This document shows, one piece after another, positions 1 to 10,149 of a stretch of DNA of 53,148 bases; positions within the stretch are counted from its first letter, which is position 1; each line of letters opens with the position of its first letter. The DNA lies in the NCBI GenBank assembly GCA_004802725.1, contig SGPM01000184.1:1-53148 (forward strand). Reading direction: 5' to 3'. The translations under genes were made by a program, and so were the position numbers. The notes below the pieces were generated by a model. It searched no databases and was not told the origin of the DNA. It saw nothing but the letters and a program-made list of their open reading frames with translations. The stretch comes from Antrodiella citrinella (Eukaryota > Basidiomycota > Agaricomycetes > Polyporales > Steccherinaceae).

Positions 1-2
1 CA

Positions 3-808
3 AAAACGAAGATTCGCCTCAATGCTGCGCAAGCGCTTATTCCTGTGGTACGGGACGTTCTCTGTGATGCGGGACTCTCTCATACAGGATTTCACGCAAG
101 GCTGAATTTTGGCACGGGGTATGTTATTTTCTCTCTATGATACGGGAATTCTCATGTGCTGCGGAAAATAATTTTTTGTGCATTTTGAACAGCATAATTT
201 TCAAATGGCGAAGATTTCCCGTCGCTTGGGCAGTAACAAGCTGGACCCCGCAACTGATGTTGGGCATATCTCCCGCAGACAGTAGTGCCCGTATCGGCAA
301 CTACATCTTAGCAAGTTTAATACCAAGCTTGCTAATATGCTGTCAATGGCAGATGTGCACCTCCACGCCGTTTCTAGCGAACTCCGTCGTGACGATGGCA
401 ATGTCCACCTTGGGGTACCACGTTTTCCCCTGTGATTCGACAATCTCACATGAACGAGTCATTATTCAGAATGGTGACCAACTAGGACGTCAAGGAGGGC
501 GTCATGCCTCTGCACACTCGAGACCAGTTTAGATGGTCTGCAGGGAAATTGAACATGCTGGCGATAATTGGTTACGGGATCCTGAATTCTAATCTGAAGG
601 ATGGGGAAACTCGGTGAGTAGCAACTCTGGAAATGGCGCCATGTAAACATTATTATCATGATTGAACCACCTGCTCCTCGTTAACCTGTACAGTTTTGCG
701 AAAGCTGCCCTTATGGCCGACTGGGTAGAAGCAACACACTTGCGACATATATCTAATCGCAACGACAGGGACTGGATTGCTGGTCGTTCGATATGCAAGA
801 CATGCTAG
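3..808 (+). pseudogene. Decayed MYND-finger family gene, truncated by window edge
   Basis: Three stretches on this strand match the two MYND-family genes at 31-35 kb. Around 270-410 the translation contains SARIG..ILASLIP..L.CC, which parallels SARIDGPILARLIPNALLCC of the copy at 34.4 kb. Around 550-595 KLNMLAIIGYGILNSNLK parallels KLNVPAIVAYGFSLHLK of the intact copy. Around 690-808 a C-x2-C pair (FCESC) is followed by RDWIAGRSIC and a stop, matching the end of the MYND finger (DWIAGHRFC). The exon that should lie between the last two blocks (about 90 residues, with the LNGW..YG..FGW signature) is absent, the frame between blocks is not continuous, and the zinc-ligand His of the final H-x3-C is Arg. 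I infer a pseudogene remnant. The 5' part lies outside the window. Confidence 0.6.
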
Positions 809-2426
809 ACTAACCATGAAAAGGAGCCTGGAACCTCTCATACTCTACCGAGCTTAACCTAGGAGCGCCATGACGAGCTGCACGATTGTTTTACGACTTG
901 ATTTTTATAGTCTCCCAAGGCAGACCAGGATACGTGACCGAGAGACAAGTCGCGGGTCACTATACTAAAGTGATTTATACACTTGTATCAACTATGGTCG
1001 TTGTACATCTGGTGAGTCCCGTTCATGCCTGATATAGTGGCCAATTTCTAATGTTTTCGCAGGTCAATCCATACCGACTTGTGCTTCGATGGCCCACGCC
1101 GTGATGTCCTTCTCAATATGTTCGTGCCGCCGAAGCCCGAAGGCCAAATTCTATCAATAGCAACAGCATGTAGTCCACCTGTTGCGCCAGTGTTGCGCAG
1201 TGATATCAGAAGCGGTGTAACAAAGACCGCTGAACACTCTCCAGTCCATTGGAAGGTTGTACATCAGTCGTGCCCACTGTCAGGTGAGTAAAATGCTTTA
1301 AATGCATCACTTTCCAGCACTTATTGCGACCATCTTGCTTGTGTTTGTTGAAATCTATGATGAGGCAGTTCTCGTAGATCAACAACGGATTTATCATTGA
1401 TCCCGTTTTCGTAGATAAAGCCCTCTTTTTGTGTATTTCCCCCTCTCTCATGCGTTTGCAAGAGCTCAGCCAAACGCAATACATTCATTCTATTCCTACT
1501 GTCCTCAGGAATTCTAACAGTGTTATAGTAGCCCGCGGTCGGTCTCCGTTAGTCTCGGTACCAGACGGCTCTACCTGTCGGAGGAGAGGGCACCGACTAG
1601 GGTAGAACGTTTGGTGAGTTTCGTCTGACCGGGTGCGGGTTAGTAAGTACAGTGTGTGCCTTCAAAGTTTTCGGGCTCCGATCGGGTTCTCCCGAGAGGC
1701 CGCCTGGTCTGTCTTCCGCACACACTGTACATAACGTCTGTTTTCCTGGTTGTTTCATGGCATACAGCTAAAGGTTACGCGGCGCCACTGATTTGAAGTG
1801 CGCAACTAATTATTTTTGCAACGTTTACTGCGTTCTGCGGAACTTCTGAGATCAGTGAGAAGTCGTTTATGGCAGATACGCTCTCATGCTCACGGAGAGT
1901 AGTCGGACAGAGCTATATCTATATCTGCAAGCGTATGCAGGTACAACACGTTCTAGGGAATCGTTCCTCCGGCACGTCTTCATCTTAGTAGGTGCGTGAC
2001 TTGAGCAGTCGCCATTCGGGGGAATTGTCGATCTGACCTTGACTTGCTTATGACAGATGGCTGTTCTACATATACAACACTGGCAGTTGAGACCTCAACG
2101 CACTTGGAAGCAACCAGGACGCTGAAGACATCCGGACCTAAACCGCCTGCTAGTGTCGGTGTGTCTGCAACGGCTGGCTTTTTGCTGAACACTCACTCTC
2201 AGGCTCAGGCATTTGATCTTCAGTACCAATGATGACCACTGAATAATACTTGGGATGCGCACTTTTTACTTCATACAACGTTCTGAGCGGATTGTCGAAT
2301 GGGCTATATCGGACAAGAAGCGTCTGCGCATCACGTATCATCAACGAAGAGACATATAGGAGATGGGTCGCCAGTCTTTCCCCTCGCCTGTCCTCTCCTT
2401 CTCTGCCTCTCCATACATCGTCTGGT
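809..2426. other. Gene-poor stretch with a short inverted repeat
   Basis: I find no convincing gene here. Short open frames (for example 1079-1291) show no recognisable motif. The stretch holds a 13-bp perfect inverted repeat at 1647-1730 and a 29-bp segment that recurs at 43.8 kb. It ends with the promoter and leader of the MFS gene. Confidence 0.5.
1647..1730. repeat. 13-bp inverted repeat enclosing 58 bp
   Basis: The arms gtacagtgtgtgc (1647-1659) and gcacacactgtac (1718-1730) are perfect reverse complements. The enclosed 58 bp contain ccgatcgg and cggg..cccg self-complementary tracts, so the whole 84 bp could fold. No target-site duplication is obvious. It could be a miniature element relic or a structured segment. 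Confidence 0.6.
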
Positions 2427-4534
2427 ATGCCTGCCAACGATGTCAACGACTTCAGAGCTCACCATGAGGCACCATGTCCGAGTCCTCCCTCACCAAAGGG
2501 CTCAGCGTTCTGGCTATCTTACACCGCCATTCTTGTGGCCACGTTGCTGAGTGCCCTCGATGTAACCGCGGTATCGACCACTCTCCCCACCATCACCGCC
2601 GACCTCAATGGCGCAGACACCTTTGTGTGGGTAGGTTCCGCGTACGCGCTGTCCAGCACTGCCATCTTGCCGCTGTCAGGGAGCCTGGCAAACATCTTCG
2701 GACGCAAACCCATCATGCTTATTTGCATCGCGTTCTTTGCTCTTGGTAGCGCTATGTCAGGGTCTGCACATAGCATGAACATCCTTATTGCAGCGAGAAG
2801 TAAGCCATGCACTTGTATCGTCTTATATCTCTTCGCCAATCTGATGTGCTCAAATAGCGGTGCAAGGCATCGGAGGAGGCGGTATTCTCAACTTGACGGA
2901 GATCATCATTTCGGATTTAGTGCCACTCGCGGAGCGTGGGCTGTATCAAGGTGTTTTCAGTCTGGTCTGGGCATTGGCTTCCGGTATTGGGCCGCCGATC
3001 GTAAGTCACAATGATTCTTCAAGTTGGGTGTTGCAAAGCTCGACATCATATGTTTCCATCAACGCAGGGCGGCGCGCTCGCGCAAAAGGCCTCCTGGAGA
3101 TGGTTGTTCTGTATGTATAACCGTGACGGTGCTCTTTCAGCAGACATTTTTTTCTCACATTGCCGTGTCAGACATCAACCTACCACTTGCCGGAATTGCA
3201 TTCGGGCTTGTGATGTTTTTTCTGAAGGTGAAAACGCCGGAAGGTTCAATGATCGCGAAGCTGAAGCGGGTAGACTGGATGCAAGCGCTTCACCTCTCAA
3301 TCTCGATACATACTCATTATACTCCTCTCTCTAGCGGTAACTTCATCGTAGTAGCAGGTGCAACACTTGCAATTTCCGGTTTGACATTTGCTGGCATCCG
3401 ATTCCCCTGGAGCTCCGCTCAAGTTCTTGCGCCGCTCATCAGTGGATTGGTCATTCTTGTCGTCTTCATCGTTTATGAGATGAAGGTACCTGTCGAACCC
3501 ACAATTCCTTGGGAAGTCCTCAATAATCGCGCCGCTCTGAGCGGGTGAGTGCTCAAATCAATCTTACGTGTCTTGGCATTCTTCTTGACCATTAGCACTC
3601 TAGGTACCTATCAACTTTTGCGCAAGGAATCGTCGGTGTCACCATAATTTGTGAGCCTGCCAAGTGTCCTTCCCGATTTTTACACTCAGTCTGGTCACAG
3701 ACTATTTGCCAGTGTACTTTCAAGCGTCCATGGGAGCTTCACCAATCCGCTCTGGCGTTGAAATCCTTCCCACCGCAATGATCTTGTCGCCCTTTGCCTT
3801 GATTGCGGGCGTATCGGTTCAGATACTGGGGAAATACCGTCTAGTCAATATCATAGGGTGGGTCCTACTCACTGTGGGCCTTGGTGTCATGAGTCTGTTA
3901 AAGGCAGATTCGTCCACTGGGCAGTGGGTGGGTTATCAGATCCTGACCGCAGCGGGTACCGGTCTCTTGGTACGTCCTCTGTTCATTTGTATGCTATTTG
4001 CTTTCTCCTGAAGGGAAACTCATCCGACAGTATGCGAGCGTGGTATTTCCAATTCTTGCCCGACAAACTGTCGAGAACTATGCGGCGGCATTGGCCTTCT
4101 TCGCATTCGTGCGGTCATTTTCGCTCACATGGGGCGTCACGATTTCCAGTACTGTTCTTCAGAACGAGCTCAAGAAGAAGTTACCAGCGGCATTTCTCAG
4201 CCAATTTCCGGACGGGTTGGAGATCGCGTACGCTGCGATTCCGATCATTGGGGACCTTCAGGAACCTCTCCGGACAGAAGTGCGCGTCGCATTCGCGGAG
4301 AGCATGTCTGTCATCTGGAAGACCATGATCGGTATCTCCGCTTTGGGATTCATCTCCCTCTTATTCTTACAGGAGATAAAAATGGCCTTGCATACGGATG
4401 CGACGTATGGGCTCACTGTTAACGAGACAAGCGATATGCAAGATCAGGAGAAGGCCATACATGATGGTGCGGCTGTCGTAACTGTGGTACCAGGGGGCGC
4501 TGTGGACATCATCTCTTCCGATTTAGAATCGTAG
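2427..4534 (+). CDS. MFS multidrug/toxin exporter, DHA2 (14-TM) type
   Basis: Encodes a 565-residue membrane exporter predicted to move small molecules out in exchange for protons at the plasma membrane or vacuole. Eight exons join in frame with introns at 2800-2857, 3001-3067, 3111-3171, 3281-3334, 3545-3603, 3651-3700 and 3970-4030. Visible family signatures are the first TM with LSALDVTAVSTTLPTI, motif A (GSLANIFGRKP), GIGGGGI, the antiporter motif C (SGIGPPIGGAL, created by splicing), WRWLFYINLPL and the late YYLPVYFQ. The ATG at 2427 precedes a short hydrophilic N-terminus and is the first in-frame Met giving a normal family start. The 3281 intron has a GC donor. No lesions are seen. It is convergent with the NOV gene (160 bp between stops). 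The substrate cannot be told from sequence. Confidence 0.93.
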
Positions 4535-4693
4535 GATCCCTGCGCCAATACAGCTTCGTAGAAATACTACAATTTACATCACCATCACCATATAGATTAT
4601 TTGCTGCATCCATCAGAGCTTGTCGTGCTTCAGTATCTCGCAACACTATCAAATATTGACCATCTTCTTCCCCGGGACCCAGGTCTCTGTGCA

Positions 4694-7600
4694 TTATATA
4701 TCAAACACAACACTGGTACTCGAGCCCGACAGTTGGACCTTTCGGTCATACATCAGCCTATGAGGATCGGGGAAGATCTTGACTTTTCTTGAACTGAGTC
4801 GCAGATCCGTCACTCTGACGATAGCGTAGATATCAGTAGGTACGATCGAAGGGTTGGTGATGGTCATCTCTGCTGCCTACACGATACAACTCAATCAGTA
4901 CGATAGTGAGCAGATCATAAATGTTAGCGCACCGTTTTGAACTGCTCGCTAGTCACGAATACGTATGCATCCATACCCCCTTCAGTCGTCTTGATATCCA
5001 TGTGGTATGTCGGCCATGCTGAACTCCACTGATCACGTATCTGTTTGCCATATAACACTTCTGTCAGTCTACCTCGGACGTCACGGTAGGTGATCGCGGC
5101 GCGGGCCTCGCCGGTGAAGGGTTCTCCCTTACGGACCCTACCGCGCAGCTTGCTCGTCCAGTTGTCCGAGGTGAACTCGGGGAGGTTCGCTTTGAAATGT
5201 TCGAACGTCTAAAATATTCACGAAACACAGCACAATTCATTATTTCATGTAGAGAGCAAGAGGGTAGAATATGGCTTACGTAGTATTCTCCGAACCCTTC
5301 TACGATTTCTTTGTTCGTACCAGCAGGTTGATATGTGGCATCATAGTCCAGGGTGGGATGTTCGGGAGCGGCAGGTATGACGATTGGTGCTGTCTCAATA
5401 GTCGAGGTATCGTGCTTGAAGGTGCAATCGTGGTCATGCCCCTCCGCTATTTCTATAGCACCAGTGCTGTATTTGAGTTCATATTTGTCTCCATGCGCAA
5501 GCGTCGCCTTGACCCCGGCAGCCCTCAGCGGTTTTTCCACATCCTCGAAGGCCTCCTCGAAAGCCGGTGCGTGTTTCTTTTTGGAGTCTTCGGCCGAAGC
5601 AAGCACCATATTCTTCACCTCGTCCGCCAGCCTCATAACATACTCGTCCTGAGCAACATCGTCGGCACGCGAAGCGTACGTCAACCCCAGATTGTTGAAT
5701 AGCGTTTCAACACTTGCTAGAGGTGTCTCGAGGGCTATATGGACGCGAGCCACTTCAAGGTTCAGGTACTGCGCCATCCTCTTCGAAAGATTCTCGGAAA
5801 GCGCAATGAGGGCGGATTGTGCAACCACCATAACACGCAGCTCCGCGAAATGCGAGAGGCCTTGTACATCGAGCGTAAGCGTATCGGGGCACGAATGTCT
5901 TACTTCTCCCAAGGTGAAGGTCGTTTCTACGGAGTCCACGTAGTACACCCCGATCTTGTTGAATACAACGCGAGGTTGTTTGCCTAATGGTAAAGCATTG
6001 AGTATGCTATGGAGTTTGACGTCAACCATGGAGAAGCTTTAGAAACGAATTGCGCTTACTTGCGAAGGATAGGTACACGCTCAGTGTACTTTGCGGATAG
6101 TTTGTCGTCGCGCCTAGGCTCTCCAACGACCTCCGTCTTGAATGTAACGTGCTTCTCAAGAGGCAGAAGATGTGATCTGAAAACATTTGAACCCAGGATA
6201 TGGTCGATGCTCCTGTAATTGTTCGCTGGTTTTCCGTTGACAACTGGAGTGGCAAGTAGAGGCACGTCTGCAGAAAACAGCTGGGCCAGAGCACCGCTCT
6301 CATCAGGCAGGTAGAAGTTGTCGGCCACAGAGAGGAGAGTGAGACCGAGCGTCGGCGAGATGACAGGGAAAATAGCTTGCTCCCTCAGAGCGAACAGCCA
6401 GCCGAAATTGGTCTGCTCGTTGGTACCCTGCTCTCCGTGGGTGTAGATCAGGACGATATCAAGGTCAAGTAAGAGGGAAGACACCCGATTATAAACATCC
6501 TGTGGAATGGACTTGTTCCTCCATTCCGCGGAAATTGGCTTGAGCTCGTCCAGGAATATGCTAGGGGGACAAGTATCGGGAACGCCGATAGAGATGAAAA
6601 AGCGGTGGAAAGAGGGGTATCGGTATAGCAATCGAGTCTTTGACTGAACCGAAGCCGGGGCAAGCCACACCACGTCGGAAATATTGAGCCACGCAGTGCG
6701 CTTTTCGGGTACGCTCCATGTACAGTAGATGAGTTTCTTAGTCTTGAAAGCGATACTGAATGAGAAAGTCGTGAGTGACGTTTTATGATGAGAACAACGA
6801 ATGCGTACCGGATAGCCCTAGCATTATCATCGTCTTGAATACATTCGTCCAACTGCTTGTACAGATTCTGTGCATGAGCCATGTTGACCTCCTCATTCTG
6901 AGCCAGGCTGAAGAGACGCTTCAACGAGTACATCCCATCCATTCTGGTGGATACACCGAGATTCTCCAAAAACCTCCAGGACTCATCATCGGCATCAGGA
7001 ACTGGTAAGAAGGGTAAGTCCTTCTCATGCAGAAGCCGAAACGTTCTTAGGAAGGTCGCCTCTAGCTTGTCTCGCGTGCCATTGGTGCATGTGACCAACG
7101 TCGCTCGCAGTTCCTCCAGGGCAGCAGGAGAGTCGAGAATTTGGTTCCTCAGCTCGGGCCAGTACTGCTGCAGTAGGCGAAGCATCTCGGCTGTCTCTGC
7201 GGATTGGAGGATTCCAGAGAATTCCGAAGACAGACTCCCATCAATGACTCGCGGAGCAGTGTTGATACCGAGTTGGTCCTGCAGCCAATTACACCAGTGC
7301 TTGAATTGCTCTGCATCGGCTTCATACTGGCTCATGTACTCGGCTGCGATGAACGGCGCTTGCAGGAATTGGGAGAGTGAGAGCTTAGCGGAGTACCGGG
7401 GGTGGTCCATGTATAATTCTGACGACCGTAGAACCTCGTCGCCGCTGGTACTGACCCAAAGTTTGGGATAGGACGAAAGAACGGACTCAAGCTCGTGACG
7501 ATGTATGAAGAGATACCGGAGATGGGCTAACAAGGAGGATCGTTGAATAGTATCGCTAGCGTTGGAATGGATGTCCACAATCCGAGTGGCAATGGATTGA

Positions 7601-9446
7601 GGGTCGGCTTCCTTGATCCCGAGCTGCTGGAATAGCTTATAACGCTGCGATCCCGGGTCTAAGGGGATCACAAAGCTGACACCAAGATCAAGAGGAATGT
7701 CGGAAGACGATTCAGGGTTAAAGTACAAGCTCTGGTAGCCGCACCCCCACGTCCGATCTGTGAGAGGGATGATGCGGAGGCTTTGCAACTGCCAGGGCAC
7801 ATAACCAGCATCAGAGATGATATGTCGGAGATGGCCGCAGACGTCCTCGTGCCACTTCTCCTCATGCCATCGCTCGTCTTCTTCTCCGAACTGATATCTC
7901 ATCAACGAAATCCCATCTATGAATTGGCTCACGGCCATATTCTCGACACCGAGTGCAAGCAACTGTGATTTATCGACGGCCAAGTCGTAATGTGAGGAGA
8001 CGTAATACTTGTCCAACAGGTATTGTTGCGGAATGAGGGGTTTTTTGTCGTCTCCGGAGCTACAGTAGGGTTCCAGGAGGACCTGGGACGGAAGTCGATA
8101 TTCACCATCGTCGCAGAGGATAATGGGGGATTTCTTCAGCTCTTCGTGGATCGCCTCCTGGGCGGGCTGCATGAAATTGTCACTAACGCCCGATGGCAGG
8201 AATCGCATCCACGCGAATTTAAGCCTGGGGCGTGAATGGAATTCCGTGACGGCTTGAACAAAAGCTTTGGGTATTGAATCACGGAGCGTAAGGTTCCACG
8301 GAAGGTCACTGAGGATGTCTTCTCGACTAGAAGGAAGCAGGAAGTCGCCTTGGATGATGAACTAGAACGGTTTCAGACAAAGATCTTCATGTACGATCGG
8401 AGGACTTACTTTGAAACCGTATTTCCTTAGTGGCAAAAAGGCGAAGACCGCTTGATCTTCAATGAGAGGAGCGTCATCCTCGCCCAACGGGAACGCAAGC
8501 GTGATTACAGTTTGGGTGATATTTTCACGTTTCGGCTCCTTGGGATATGTATCAAGCGTATGCTTGACAACAAGGTACCTTTGATGACCGACAGAGTCCC
8601 CGTCCTGTGTGGAAAGAACGATGTCCGATTCTGTGGCTGCTCGATTGAAAACACGGTTGCGTTCACCGATGCGAATTTCGACTTGACAAAGCTTTCGAAG
8701 GAAGAGAAGGAGGGATGGTTCGATGTGAGTCAGGTGCGATTCCATACGCTGCATGCTATCTTCGGAGTCCATTCGTAGTAGAAACGTCGTCCACCCTCTG
8801 TGTGCGCGGAGCTTCGACGTCCATATGGGCGCAATCATCCCCAGCTCCTTGGTTCTATCGAAATAGAACGAGTATTGTCGGGATAGCACATGCACGACAT
8901 CCGTGACCTTGAATACGGCCTTAAAACCTGAATTGTGACATGAGTCACTCGCCGATGAGTCCATCTGGACATTAATTACCTATACCCTTTTCTCCTGTAC
9001 CAATTATACAGTCAATGAATGGATACAATGTAAGAGGTTCGGATACCTACCGATGTACCCATCTCTGTTCTTCTTGGTACTAGCTCCGATCGTACAGAGA
9101 GCGACCACATTCTTAGCTTCAAAGCCGGTCTCATTACACTCGATCTTGAGCCATCCAGGTCTAAGTGAAATCTTCATGGTTGGCAGCACGTCTTCTGCAT
9201 ACTTGTTGTCGTCGGCATTCTGAATGAACTCCAGGAGGAAATGAGTGGAGTTTGAATAGAGCTCGTCGCTGAGACTACGCCAAGATGTTAGCTATATCGT
9301 TGTTTTGTAAGATAACAATCAGATTCGTACCTGTCCAATGCACGAGAAAGACTGCCTCTGAGCTCCTTAAACGCATGTTCTACGCCAGGCTGCCCATTTA
9401 CGTCGATGAAGCCAAGATTACGTCGGATTTCTTCTATGAGATCCAT
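4694..9446 (-). CDS. NOV/sacsin-like protein with N-terminal GHKL ATPase domain
   Basis: A large protein (about 1,440 residues, roughly eight introns). The N-terminus has a Bergerat-fold (HSP90/histidine-kinase-like) ATP site: FIQNADDN (N box, near residue 55), NETGF plus a TIGASTKK tract (G1 region) and GEKGIGFK (G2), the last assembled across two introns. The long middle (DGEYRLPS, IPLTDRTW and similar) resembles sacsin/NO VEIN proteins. The C-terminus (WPTYHMDIKTT, DAYVFVTSEQF) looks like the NOV/DUF3883 domain. Clear introns include 8362-8409 and the one ending the GEKGIG exon. Met at 9446 is the first in-frame ATG, but about 30 codons upstream are open and proline-rich, so an upstream exon is possible. 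The sequence shows the ATPase motifs. A chaperone-like or regulatory role is inference from sacsin and plant NO VEIN, because fungal members are uncharacterised. Confidence 0.85.
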
Positions 9447-10149
9447 TGTGCTGAGGTCTTGTGGAACAGGGTAGAGACGTGGAGGACGAGGAGGATTATA
9501 TGGAGCGCCTTGAGTGCGTTGAGTGCGTTGATAACATGAGGCATCGGTGACTCAGAAGGCTGCGTAGTATGACAGAAGGAACGGTAGACAAAACAGCCAC
9601 CGATTAATTAGCACATCTTCGGTCGTATCTTTGAAATTGCCGCATGGACGAAATAGCAGGGAGGAAGATGGAAATGAGACGAGGCAATGTTTGAAGTCCT
9701 CAGGATCCGCCACTGTAAACATGGCACGCATGCATAATGCTCCTCGACATGAGAAGATAAACGAGCAGGTAGAATATCACAAGGAGCGTGATGTGGTAAA
9801 AGATACGACTAGAACTTCAGAGGAGAATGTCGGTGGATGGTGGCCTCCATGAAGATGCGAGGCATATCATGATATCGTTGAACGTGCCAGGATTGAGCTA
9901 GTAAGATTGATTAACCAATCAGAGAGCCGCTTTGATATCTTGGTGTAAGCGCTCATGCTCTGGATCTAATCCTTAGCAATTCAAAAGGCGGAATTGATCT
10001 GAGAGGAAATACAGAAAAAGCGAAGTACAACAAGCCATACATAGGTTCAGAGAACTGCAAACACGATTATAACAAGTAGCAGATAAGGAACGAGAGCAAG
10101 TAAAAAACATTGAAGACATCGTAGCTACTCCGACTCCCGCTACTCCTCA
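9447..10149. other. Spacer upstream of NOV gene
   Basis: Lies between the NOV start and the stop of the Swi3-like gene. I see no gene. It contains the 26-bp CCAAT element listed separately and, nearest the NOV gene, an open proline-rich stretch that might be 5' coding sequence. Confidence 0.5.
9911..9936. promoter_or_regulatory. CCAAT-containing 26-bp element upstream of NOV gene
   Basis: This 26-mer contains ccaatcagagagccgctttg. It matches 23 of 26 positions in the same orientation at 35540-35565, upstream of a MYND copy. It sits 465 bp upstream of the NOV start codon and 214 bp beyond the Swi3 3' end. CCAAT is the known binding core of the HAP/NF-Y complex; a regulatory role here is inference. 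Confidence 0.4.

Noticed and set aside
1509..1800. Possible solo LTR beginning tgttatag
   Set aside because: The start resembles fungal LTR ends, but I found no matching CA end, no target-site duplication and no second copy in the window.
2427..9446. MFS exporter plus NOV gene as a biosynthetic cluster
   Set aside because: No synthase, P450 or pathway regulator lies nearby, so the exporter cannot be tied to a cluster.
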